A stretch of 56,915 nucleotides of DNA from contig JARVJP010000007.1 of the NCBI GenBank assembly GCA_029776065.1, positions 1 through 56,915 of the forward strand, read 5' to 3'. The notes beneath the pieces are model-generated. The model was given only the letters and a program-made list of their open reading frames with translations. It did not search any database and was not told the origin of the DNA. This DNA comes from Nitrososphaeria archaeon (GTDB lineage Archaea; Thermoproteota; Nitrososphaeria; JACIWG01). The position numbers were made by a program, and so were the translations under genes. The stretch's first letter is position 1; each line of letters begins with the position of its first letter. Positions 1 to 7,987 of this stretch are shown here, in pieces.

Positions 1-1321
1 AGACAAGAAGGTGCACCCCAACACCATCATCAACGGCTACAGGGAAGCAGAGAGAAAGGCACAGGAAGCCCTCAAAACAATGTCCATCAAAATAAACCCA
101 AAAGACAAAAACTGGCTACTTATGGTGGCAAAGGCAAGCATGCTTCCAAAACTTATAACATCTGAAGCAAACCACCTTGCTAAATTGGTTGTTGAAGCGG
201 CTCTTTCCATTTCGGAAGAACAAAATGGTGTATTCAAATTTGACGTAGACAATGTCGTAATAAACAAAAGGATAGGTGGAAAGATAAGGGATACCCGTCT
301 GATAAAGGGTATGGTCATAGATCAGGAGGTTGTACATTCAGGAATGCCCAAAAAAGTTGTAAATGCTAAGATCGCACTTTTAAACTGTCAACTAGAAACT
401 GAGCATACTTATTATGATGCCGTGATTAAGATAAATGGTCCTAAGCAGTTTCAAATGTTCCGTGAGGAAGAAGAAAGTACTCTAAGTGAAAAAGTGAATA
501 AGATTGTCAAGACTGGTGCAAATGTCGTCTTTTGTCAAAAGGCTATAGATGATATAGCTCAATATTATTTGGCTAACGCGGGGATACTTGCTGTTCATAG
601 AATAAATGAAAAAACCATGGCGCATCTCCCGAAAGCAACTGGTGGTACGATTGTAGCAAATGTTGATGATTTAACCTCTAAGGACCTCGGCTTTGCACGA
701 CTTGTTGAAGAAAGAAAGGTTGACGATAAAGATGTTTCTCTTTTTAAAAACTGGGTTTTTATCGAAGGATGTGTGAACTCAAAATCCGTTACATTATTTA
801 TGAGGGGAGGAACTAAAAAAGCTTTAGAAGACGCTGAAAGAGCTGTGCGAGATGCGTTATTTGTAGTCAAAGACTTAATGGAAAATCCGTTTATTTTGTA
901 TGGTGCAAGCGTTCCAGAAATAGAACTTGCATTAAAGCTGAATGATTATGCTAATAAAATTAGTGGGAAAAAGCAACTTGCAATCAAAAAGTTTGCAGAA
1001 GCATTAGAAACCATACCTTTTACTCTAGCGGAAAGTGCGGAAATGGATGCGATAAAGACAGTTATAGAACTTAAAGCAAAGCATAGAAAAGGAAAGAAAA
1101 GCCTCGGAATTAACGTTTTAACAGGAAAGATTGAAGATACACGAAATTTTAAAATATATGATCCATTTTCTGTTAAAAAACAAATTCTGTCAACTGCAAC
1201 TGAAGCCGCAGTAATGATCCTAAGAGTAGATCGCATTATTCTAATAATAAAGAAACCAGAAATAAAAGCTATTACCGCAGGAGAAATTCCAGAGTCAGAA
1301 TACGATAAACCAAAAAGATAG
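1..1321 (+). CDS. thermosome (group II chaperonin) subunit, 5'-truncated, divergent paralogue
   Basis: This is an ATP-driven cytosolic folding chaperonin subunit. The reading frame is already open at base 2 (Asp-Lys-Lys before VHPNTIINGY), so about 110 N-terminal residues, including the GDGTT ATP motif, lie outside the window. Visible family segments are the apical-domain stretch [17 protein letters not shown], the intermediate-domain DAERAVRDAL and the C-terminal STATEAAVMILRVDRI. The nucleotide loop usually read as GGGAPEIE is here YGASVPEIE, and the tail lacks the usual Gly/Met-rich end. The protein is clearly different from the subunit at the other end of the window. The first 45 codons use almost no T-ending codons, unlike the rest. 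Family call is sure; ATPase competence is uncertain. Confidence 0.93.
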   Translation, partial: DKKVHPNTIINGYREAERKAQEALKTMSIKINPKDKNWLLMVAKASMLPKLITSEANHLAKLVVEAALSISEEQNGVFKFDVDNVVINKRIGGKIRDTRLIKGMVIDQEVVHSGMPKKVVNAKIALLNCQLETEHTYYDAVIKINGPKQFQMFREEEESTLSEKVNKIVKTGANVVFCQKAIDDIAQYYLANAGILAVHRINEKTMAHLPKATGGTIVANVDDLTSKDLGFARLVEERKVDDKDVSLFKNWVFIEGCVNSKSVTLFMRGGTKKALEDAERAVRDALFVVKDLMENPFILYGASVPEIELALKLNDYANKISGKKQLAIKKFAEALETIPFTLAESAEMDAIKTVIELKAKHRKGKKSLGINVLTGKIEDTRNFKIYDPFSVKKQILSTATEAAVMILRVDRIILIIKKPEIKAITAGEIPESEYDKPKR

Positions 1322-1429
1322 AAATCCAATGCATTGTTAGGTGATCAACAAATTAGTAGTTTTGTGAAATTCCATTTTATGATAGTTTATAATATTTTAA
1401 ACGAGCGAACTTAGAATCTTATATGTGGT

Positions 1430-2257
1430 TTATCCTCTGACTGTGCCGAAAGTTAAGCCCCTTACCAAGTACCTTTGGATGATGGTTCCTGCTATCATCA
1501 TAGGAAGACTCATAATAAGAGCTGAAGCTGCACCAGCTGCTGATATGCCTTGGATATTTGATGTTAAAGCAATAGGAAGTGTTATCACGTTTCTTTCTGT
1601 AAGTGTTATTGCAAGTAGGAAATCGTTCCATATGAATATCATAGTTAGGATGCTGACAACTGCTAGGCCTGGGACAACAAAAGGTAATGAGATAAACCAG
1701 AAAGCACGTAACCTAGAAAGCCCATCTACCATGGCACTCTCCTCTATTTCCTTAGGTATCTCTGAAAAAAACCCTAGCATAAGCCAGGTGAAGAATGGGA
1801 GCCCCCATGCGATGTAAGCAATTATAAGACCTAACATGGTGTCATATAAATGTGTGTATCGATAGAGCAACCATAGTGGGATCAGAAACGCGAACGTTGG
1901 AAGCAACCTTTGTGATAGGACGAGAAGGGTTAACTTATCACGGAATCGGAAATCTAACTTTGTAAGGCCATAAGCTCCTAAAGAACCAAGAACGGCTATA
2001 ACAGTAGTTGAGGATAAGGTTATAATCAAAGACGTCGTTAAATATGGGCCGATATATATGCCACTACCTGGGGTAAATATTAATTCGTACCAACTAAATG
2101 TGGGTTCAAAGATTGAAGTTAAAGGAGAATTCTTTGTAATCCATGGGTTTATAGAATTCCATACCATCCAGTAAATTGGGAAGAAAAAATAAATTGCGCC
2201 AACTGTTGTTATAACATAAGCCAAAGATATAACTACCTTCTCTTTTATTTTTTTCAT
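1430..2257 (-). CDS. sugar ABC transporter permease, MalG type
   Basis: This is an inner-membrane permease subunit of a carbohydrate ABC importer (275 residues, about six membrane helices). The cytoplasmic EAA loop that docks on the ATPase reads EIPKEIEESAMVDGLSRLRA followed by a FISLPFVVPGL segment, the normal MalG arrangement. It follows its MalF-type partner by only 4 bases, so the two are co-transcribed. No binding protein or ATPase is on this strand nearby. The only candidates in the window are those on the opposite strand at 7988-12318, which have their own permease pair. The substrate is presumably a sugar or polyol, judged from neighbouring dehydrogenase and kinase genes. Confidence 0.93.
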   Translation of the reverse strand: MKKIKEKVVISLAYVITTVGAIYFFFPIYWMVWNSINPWITKNSPLTSIFEPTFSWYELIFTPGSGIYIGPYLTTSLIITLSSTTVIAVLGSLGAYGLTKLDFRFRDKLTLLVLSQRLLPTFAFLIPLWLLYRYTHLYDTMLGLIIAYIAWGLPFFTWLMLGFFSEIPKEIEESAMVDGLSRLRAFWFISLPFVVPGLAVVSILTMIFIWNDFLLAITLTERNVITLPIALTSNIQGISAAGAASALIMSLPMMIAGTIIQRYLVRGLTFGTVRG

Positions 2258-2261
2258 TAGA

Positions 2262-3149
2262 TTACCCCTCTATAATAAATTTGAAAAAGTAAAGAATAAA
2301 TGGGATGCTTAGTAGTAGTATAATCCAGGATAGAGCGGAAGCTACACCAAAATTGAAAAGTCTTATCCAATAAATGTACAAAGTCCAAGAGATAAACTGG
2401 GAAGAGTATCCAGGGCCACCCCCAGTTAAGACATGCACATAATCAAATGTTTGAAAAAGAGTTAAACCTCTAACAATCACGACTATCAAAAATATGCGTT
2501 TTAGTAAAGGAAAGGTTATGTGCCTTAAAATTTGGAATGATGACGCGCCATCTAGCTCTGATGCGTCGTAAATAGGTCTTGGAATGGAATTAAGACCTGC
2601 ATAAAAGACTAATATGGCAAAGGGAGTATTCTGCCATAAGTCGAGCAGGACGAAAACGAAAATTATTATGTTCGGATCGGAAAGCCAATTAACTCCTTGG
2701 AATCCAAGGGCTTCCATTAAGCGATTCACTACACCAAAGTCGTTGTTTAACATTGACTTAAAAAGTGCTGCAGCAAGAGCAGGGGCGATTGTTAGTGGTA
2801 ATAAGAAAACTGTTTTGTAAAATGTTGCACCTCTGGGAATACGCGAAAGAGCTAATGCCAAAAGCAACCCTAATCCTAGTTCAAGGAGTAATGAGATAGA
2901 AACAAATTCTAAAGTTATTGCAAACGAATTCCATGTCTTTGTATCTGTGAATATTTTGATATAGTTACTTAGTCCTATGAAATTAGGAGTTAAATAGGAT
3001 TGGGTTCCAAGGTTCAGTTCACATAGGCTGATCCATAAAGAATAAACTAAAGGAATTATTATCAAGGTGAGTAAGATCGACATCATAGGTGTAATAAAAA
3101 TTATAATATCCTCGCTCCTAGCTCTCACAACATTCAGCAATAACGTCAT
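2262..3149 (-). CDS. sugar ABC transporter permease, MalF type
   Basis: This is the first permease subunit of the leftward pair (295 residues). It has a hydrophobic N-terminal helix around residues 15-40 and an EAA loop SIPRPIYDASELDGASSFQI followed by ITFPLLKRIF. The LTGGGPGYSSQ segment typical of MalF/UgpA proteins is present near the C terminus. The ATG at 3149 is preceded by a TATA-like box about 35 bases upstream, so the pair may have its own promoter as well as read-through from the dehydrogenase gene. Like its partner it lacks a dedicated ATPase or binding protein on the same strand. Confidence 0.93.
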   Translation of the reverse strand: MTLLLNVVRARSEDIIIFITPMMSILLTLIIIPLVYSLWISLCELNLGTQSYLTPNFIGLSNYIKIFTDTKTWNSFAITLEFVSISLLLELGLGLLLALALSRIPRGATFYKTVFLLPLTIAPALAAALFKSMLNNDFGVVNRLMEALGFQGVNWLSDPNIIIFVFVLLDLWQNTPFAILVFYAGLNSIPRPIYDASELDGASSFQILRHITFPLLKRIFLIVVIVRGLTLFQTFDYVHVLTGGGPGYSSQFISWTLYIYWIRLFNFGVASALSWIILLLSIPFILYFFKFIIEG

Positions 3150-3180
3150 ATAATTAAATTTTTTTATATTATTTTATTAC

Positions 3181-3190
3181 TTTATAAACC
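3181..3190 (-). promoter_or_regulatory. candidate TATA box for the leftward permease pair
   Basis: Read on the minus strand the sequence is GGTTTATAAAG, a good archaeal TATA element, about 35 bases before the ATG at 3149 in an A/T-rich gap after the dehydrogenase stop. It implies that the permeases can be expressed separately from the dehydrogenase. Confidence 0.45.
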
Positions 3191-3223
3191 TCTAAATCAC
3201 TTTATTAAAGGCCTTATTATTTT

Positions 3224-4261
3224 TCAACTCATTTTAATCTGCACTTTAATAACACGATCGGTTCCCTTCTCAACCATCTCCATGCCCTTTGAGATCTCAT
3301 CCAAGGTTAAGACATGCGTCAATAGCTTTAATAATGGAAGTTTCCGTGTAGAAGATAATCTCATTGCGCTTTGAAAAATATTCGCATACTTGTTGTGACC
3401 TGTGATAACCAGTTCCCTTAAAGCTACATCTATCATTGGGATTTTTGCGTATTCTCCAAAAGATAAACCTAACTCATGAATTCTTCCACCATCTCGAACC
3501 AACTTAAAAGCTAAGTTTATGGTCTCTTCCGTACCAACCGTATCAAATACAATATAGGAACCAAGTCCTTTTGTCCCCTCTTTAACTATTTCCATAAGTT
3601 TCTCATTAGTGGTACTTATTGCCGCGTTAGCGCCAAGTTTTTCTGCGAGCTCAAGCTTATGCATAGACCTTGAAATAACAAATACATCGCCTGCGCCGCT
3701 CTCCTTTGCAGCGATTAACGTCGAAAGGCCAATAGTACCTCCGCCTATTATTGAGACACTTTCCCCTGGCGGGATTCCACCAGCCATCTTTATTGCTGTT
3801 AAACCAACAGCGAAGGGCTCTATCAATGCTCCTTCTTCATTAGTCATTTCATCAGGCATTTTGTAAACAAAGTCAGCAGGCCAACTGATATATTCTTGGT
3901 AAGCCCCATCTGTTGGCGGTGCGCCCATAAATTTCTCGTTTACACATAATTCATATCTTCCTATTCTGCAATAATGGCATTTTCCACAAGGAACACCAGG
4001 TTCGATAACTACTCTATCACCGACTTCAAATCCCTCCACTGAGTCCCCTTTCTCAACAATTTCACCACAACATTCGTGGCCTAATACAATAGGCTCTTTT
4101 ATTATAAAGAACCCTATTCTCCCCTGAGCATAGAAGTGTACATCAGAACGGCATATGCCCACATTTTTTATCTTTAGAAGGACGTCTTCTTTTCCGGGTT
4201 TAGGAATGGGTCTTTCCTCTATTCTAATATCACGAGGTTTATAAAGAACTGCTGCCTTCAT
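3224..4261 (-). CDS. zinc-dependent sorbitol/xylitol-type dehydrogenase, probably NADP-preferring
   Basis: A medium-chain dehydrogenase of the sorbitol dehydrogenase group, predicted to interconvert a polyol and a ketose. Numbering from the ATG at 4261: catalytic zinc ligands Cys37, His62-Glu63 and Glu148; structural zinc Cys92, 95, 98 and 106; Rossmann motif GGGTIG near 173-178. The segment SDVHFYAQGRIGFF is very typical of polyol dehydrogenases. After the second beta strand it has Ser-Arg-Ser (197-199) instead of an acidic residue, which in this family goes with NADP. A TTG three codons earlier (4270) also fits, but the ATG sits about 35 bases after a TATA-like element (4293-4300). Exact substrate unknown. 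Confidence 0.9.
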   Translation of the reverse strand: MKAAVLYKPRDIRIEERPIPKPGKEDVLLKIKNVGICRSDVHFYAQGRIGFFIIKEPIVLGHECCGEIVEKGDSVEGFEVGDRVVIEPGVPCGKCHYCRIGRYELCVNEKFMGAPPTDGAYQEYISWPADFVYKMPDEMTNEEGALIEPFAVGLTAIKMAGGIPPGESVSIIGGGTIGLSTLIAAKESGAGDVFVISRSMHKLELAEKLGANAAISTTNEKLMEIVKEGTKGLGSYIVFDTVGTEETINLAFKLVRDGGRIHELGLSFGEYAKIPMIDVALRELVITGHNKYANIFQSAMRLSSTRKLPLLKLLTHVLTLDEISKGMEMVEKGTDRVIKVQIKMS

Positions 4262-4360
4262 ATATCCCAATTAGAATTTTCTTTAGACCTGTATTTAAGA
4301 ATTATCAGGGCACTCTTTAAAGAGGACCTTTTCTGACTAAGTTGATTTCCAATTAAAAGA

Positions 4361-5902
4361 TTATGATGGAATCTCTCTGAAAAGATGTTTTAAACTTTGA
4401 TAAAGCATTTTATAAACCTTGTTATAACTTTTGTCATAGAATGTCACATTTTCTTTGATAGGGTTATATTCAGCCCTTATAGTAATCATTTTATCTGCCG
4501 CTTCTAAAACATCTTTGTAGAAGACGGAAGTTGCTGCTAAGATAGCTGCCCCTAAAGCTGTGTTTTCTTCTGTTTGAGTTACTCTAACTTTTTTGTTGCA
4601 TATATCAGCAATGATCTGACACCAAAGAGGACTTTTCGCTCCCCCTCCATAAACTCTTATTTCATCAACATGTGTCTTTGAAGCATTTTCTAGGTTTTCT
4701 AAGTTAAGACGTACCTCATAAGCCACTCCTTCAATTATTGCTCGAATAAGGTGCTCCCGCCTATGAGAACCTGTGAACCCAAAAATTACCCCTCTTGCGC
4801 TAGTGTCGTAATAAGGTGAGAAAGCCCCAAGCCAGTATGGAACAACAAAGAGGCCAAGAGCGCCTGGTGGTGCTTTTTTTGCTTCGATCATTAATATATC
4901 ATATGGGCTTATTTTGAGTCTTTCTGCTACTTCTGTTTCCGATTGCCCAAAGTTTTCTTTAAACCATTTAAGAGTATATGCTCCCCCTCCTATACCATTC
5001 TCTGCGATATATTTTCGAGGAACGCATGCTACCCTAAGCCAATATCTTAATTGTGGGTCAATAATTGGGCTATCTAAAAAGGTCTCCAGAATAACCGACG
5101 TTCCAAGGTTCAGACTTGCAACACCTACTTTTGTCACGCCTGTACCTAAACCTCCACATTGCTGATCTCCTCCACCAGCAATAACAGGAATTCCTTCTGG
5201 TAGCGTGGTTTCCTCAGAAAATTTCTTAGTTACAGTCCCTAACACTCCTCCTGGGGGAATTGTTGTTGGAAGCTTTGATATAGGAATCTGGCAAATTTCA
5301 AGAAGTTTTGATGACCATTCAAATTTATTGATATCTAAGAGTTGAGTCGTACAAGCACTAGCCCATGAAGTCCTAAATTCGCCTGTTAATAAAAATGTTA
5401 AGAAATCTGATACAAGAAGAAACTTGTGGGCGCTATCAAAAACTTCTCTCTCATGTTCCTTTATCCATAAAATTTTAGGAAGAGACCAACCAGGGGAAGG
5501 AGGTACTCCTGTAATTTTTGTGATTTCTTCTGGATCAAGTTGTCTCTTTAGCCACTCTACTTGTTCCTCTGCTCTGGTATCGAACCATAAGAGTGCCCTT
5601 CTGAGTGGTGTGCCATTTTCATCGACTGGTAAAATCGTCTCCCTTTGGTGTGTTATACCTAAAGCTTTTATACTACTTGGTGATAGACCACAATCCCTTA
5701 TTAAACATTTTATTGTTGTTTTAAGTGCTTTTGCCCAGTCATTTGCATCTTGTTCAGCCCAACCAATGTTCGGATAAAAAGTTTCGTAAGGTGTTCTAGA
5801 CTGTGCTATCTCATTACCCCATTTATCAAAAATTACTGCTCTAAGATCGGATGTTCCAGCATCCAAACCAATAACATATTCTTTTTCGCTCACTTTGCTC
5901 AC
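4361..5902 (-). CDS. FGGY-family carbohydrate kinase (xylulokinase-like)
   Basis: ATP-dependent sugar or polyol kinase, 513 residues, normal length for the FGGY family. The N-terminal phosphate motif GLDAGTS (12-18), the catalytic aspartate in GGGDQQCGG (Asp246), GGGAKSPLW and the ENTALGAAILAA adenine region are all present. Two in-frame GTG starts exist. The first (5902) directly follows the upstream stop; the second (5893) sits 5 bases after AGGTGA, a good Shine-Dalgarno sequence that overlaps the first GTG, so 5893 may be the true start. It forms a tight pair with the dehydrogenase at 5903-6946, fitting oxidation then phosphorylation of one substrate. I cannot say which ketose or which hydroxyl. 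Confidence 0.92.
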   Translation of the reverse strand: MSKVSEKEYVIGLDAGTSDLRAVIFDKWGNEIAQSRTPYETFYPNIGWAEQDANDWAKALKTTIKCLIRDCGLSPSSIKALGITHQRETILPVDENGTPLRRALLWFDTRAEEQVEWLKRQLDPEEITKITGVPPSPGWSLPKILWIKEHEREVFDSAHKFLLVSDFLTFLLTGEFRTSWASACTTQLLDINKFEWSSKLLEICQIPISKLPTTIPPGGVLGTVTKKFSEETTLPEGIPVIAGGGDQQCGGLGTGVTKVGVASLNLGTSVILETFLDSPIIDPQLRYWLRVACVPRKYIAENGIGGGAYTLKWFKENFGQSETEVAERLKISPYDILMIEAKKAPPGALGLFVVPYWLGAFSPYYDTSARGVIFGFTGSHRREHLIRAIIEGVAYEVRLNLENLENASKTHVDEIRVYGGGAKSPLWCQIIADICNKKVRVTQTEENTALGAAILAATSVFYKDVLEAADKMITIRAEYNPIKENVTFYDKSYNKVYKMLYQSLKHLFREIPS

Positions 5903-6946
5903 CTAAGGTTTTATTATCACTTTTAGAGCATTCTCTTTTTTGGTTGTTGCTGTTTCAAAAGCCTCCTTTATCTTTTCAAGAGGGAAGATGTGTGTAACTA
6001 TAGGTTTAACATCGATTTTTTTTGAACTTATAAGATCTACAGCCTTAGAAAACGTAAAAGGAGTGTGCCCAAAAGTTCCTGTAATTTTTATCTCATAATA
6101 ATGAATCTTGTTTGGGTTTACTGTGATATTTGTTTCTGGATATGTGCCTGCAAAGATGTTTACATACCCCCCTTTGCCTATAAATTGTAACGCTTGTTCA
6201 GTAGCTTGCGCTTCTGCGTTACCTCCAACTGTTACCAGAACAGCATCTGCTCCCCTATTATTTGTCCAATTCAACACTATGTCTTTTAAATCTTCTACTT
6301 TTGGATTAACTATAAGATCTGCTCCATACCTTTCAGCCATTTTTCTTCTAGGTTCTAAAAGTTCACTTACAATGACTTTTGCGCCAATTAATTTTAGATA
6401 AGCCAGTTGCATTAAACCAATAGGCCCTGCTCCCATAACTACAACTATGTCACCATTATTCGTTTTACAATCATGAACAGATTTTATTGCAGCGGAAAAT
6501 GGTTCTGCTAAGCAAGTTTCTTCAAAAGGGGCATTACCAATATGATGTGCATTAACTGAGGGAACAGCGATATATTCTGAAAAACTTCCATCCACTTTCT
6601 CAATTTTTTCGCCGCCACCACCTATACCTTTCGCGTTTAGGCAGTAATTGAAATCTCCTTTGCGGCAGTAATAGCATGTGTAACAATATATAGCAGAGTC
6701 TAACACCACTCTATCGCCTACTTGAACGTTATCAACAGATTCACCTTTCTTTTCAACTACTCCTGAAACTTCATGTCCTAGTATAAGAGGTTCTTTTAAT
6801 CTGCTTAAGCCCATATACTTTCTCATATCTGTAGGGCATATTGAGGACGCATGTATTTTTACAAGTATCTCATTCGACTTTATAGACGGTATTGGTACTT
6901 CTTTTACCCTAATATCATATGGCCCACAAAGGACGGCTGCTCTCAT
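5903..6946 (-). CDS. zinc-dependent polyol/threonine-type dehydrogenase, NAD-type
   Basis: Medium-chain zinc dehydrogenase (347 residues), first gene of the leftward catabolic unit. Catalytic zinc residues Cys37, His58-Glu59 and Glu148; structural zinc Cys88, 91, 94 and 102; nucleotide motif GAGPIG (172-177). A glutamate (Glu195) stands at the end of the second Rossmann strand, which favours NAD over NADP, in contrast to the dehydrogenase at 3224-4261. The stop codon is immediately followed by the start region of the FGGY kinase. The intergenic space of about 115 bases upstream is shared with the divergent aldolase, so the two sides may be co-regulated. Probable role: polyol to ketose, or secondary sugar alcohol oxidation. 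Confidence 0.9.
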   Translation of the reverse strand: MRAAVLCGPYDIRVKEVPIPSIKSNEILVKIHASSICPTDMRKYMGLSRLKEPLILGHEVSGVVEKKGESVDNVQVGDRVVLDSAIYCYTCYYCRKGDFNYCLNAKGIGGGGEKIEKVDGSFSEYIAVPSVNAHHIGNAPFEETCLAEPFSAAIKSVHDCKTNNGDIVVVMGAGPIGLMQLAYLKLIGAKVIVSELLEPRRKMAERYGADLIVNPKVEDLKDIVLNWTNNRGADAVLVTVGGNAEAQATEQALQFIGKGGYVNIFAGTYPETNITVNPNKIHYYEIKITGTFGHTPFTFSKAVDLISSKKIDVKPIVTHIFPLEKIKEAFETATTKKENALKVIIKP

Positions 6947-7060
6947 ATCAATTTGTAACTCATCAAAGTTCTATTTAATCTTTTAGTTAAATTGGTCGCA
7001 AATATTAATTTAAGGTGTATCAAATTAAATGGCAATATTTATTAATAGAGTGAGTTATCG

Positions 7061-7828
7061 TTGCTTACGAATAATATGTCTTCAACAGGTAAAATATTGA
7101 GAATGGGTAATTTAATAAAAGCAGATGGGAAAACATTCATCGTTCCATTTGATCATGGAATGTGGGGTGTCACTCTAGGGATGGAGAATATCACGGAATC
7201 CGTCGCAAAGGTGATGAAGGGCGGTGCTGACGGCGTACTACTCAACATTGGTGCAGCTAGAAAGGTAGCAGATACGATAAAGGGTAAAATGGGCTTAGTT
7301 CTCTCAATCCCTTATGACCCTAAGTACGTGGAGCTGGCAGCGAAAATTGGTGCTTCAGCAGTCAAGACAACCTACTTTGGGCCTGTGCCTTTAAATGAGC
7401 AGAAGTATAATGGGGTAAGCGCTATTGGGCAGGCTTGCGAGGAATGGGGTGTGCCATTCATGGCAGAGGTTGTTCCAACCGATGAAAAGGGTAAAGTGCT
7501 CTACGATGTTAACCTTGTCAAGATGGCTGCCAGGATAGGATGTGAGCTAGGAGGCGATATAGTGAAGACAGCGTACGCAGGCACTACATCGGAATACAAG
7601 GAAATAGTCAGAGCATGTCACGCACCGATTGTCGTGATGGGTGGTGCTAAGATGGATAGCCCATTAGATGTGCTGAACATGGTTAGATCAAGCATGGATG
7701 CTGGTGCTATCGGAGGGACTATTGGCAGGAATGTTTGGCAGTACAAAGACCCTCAAAAGATGACAAAGGCTATTGTCAGCATAATACACGAAAATGCATC
7801 GGTTGAAGAAGCTTCGAAGCTCCTCTAA
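7061..7828 (+). CDS. DhnA/LsrF-type class I aldolase (COG1830 family)
   Basis: A TIM-barrel Schiff-base aldolase of the group containing archaeal fructose-bisphosphate aldolase, LsrF and ADH synthase. It shows VPFDHGMWG near the N terminus, the Schiff-base lysine in GGDIVKTAYAG and the phosphate-binding IGRNVWQ near the C terminus. The loop that carries the WSYPRG proton-donor tyrosine in fructose-bisphosphate aldolase reads AEVVPTDEKG here, so the substrate is probably not fructose bisphosphate. It is divergent from the dehydrogenase-kinase pair, consistent with cleaving the phosphorylated ketose. The TTG at 7061 is the longest start; ATG at 7076 is equally likely, with a TATA-like TATTTATTA around 7035-7043. 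Confidence 0.85.
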   Translation: MLTNNMSSTGKILRMGNLIKADGKTFIVPFDHGMWGVTLGMENITESVAKVMKGGADGVLLNIGAARKVADTIKGKMGLVLSIPYDPKYVELAAKIGASAVKTTYFGPVPLNEQKYNGVSAIGQACEEWGVPFMAEVVPTDEKGKVLYDVNLVKMAARIGCELGGDIVKTAYAGTTSEYKEIVRACHAPIVVMGGAKMDSPLDVLNMVRSSMDAGAIGGTIGRNVWQYKDPQKMTKAIVSIIHENASVEEASKLL

Positions 7829-7844
7829 TAAAGGTGGTACTATC

Positions 7845-7858
7845 TATCTTTTTATTTA
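7845..7858 (+). terminator. candidate T-run terminator after the aldolase
   Basis: A T-rich stretch (TATCTTTTTATTTATG) follows the aldolase stop and precedes the binding-protein promoter. Archaeal termination often uses such U-tracts without a hairpin. No stem is visible. Confidence 0.35.
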
Positions 7859-7942
7859 TGATATTTACTATTAGAACTCCAATAATAAAACTAATATTTT
7901 TTTAATTTATTTGTTTAGTAAACTTATTTTCTATAAGTAATG

Positions 7943-7950
7943 TTTATATA
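7943..7950 (+). promoter_or_regulatory. TATA box for the binding-protein/transport operon
   Basis: TTTATATA lies 38-45 bases before the TTG start of the solute-binding protein, in a 159-base A/T-rich gap. This is the expected place for an archaeal TATA box with a short leader and would drive at least the binding protein. Confidence 0.55.
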
Positions 7951-7987
7951 CAATTAGTCTTCTTATATCGAAACTAAGGGATATATT

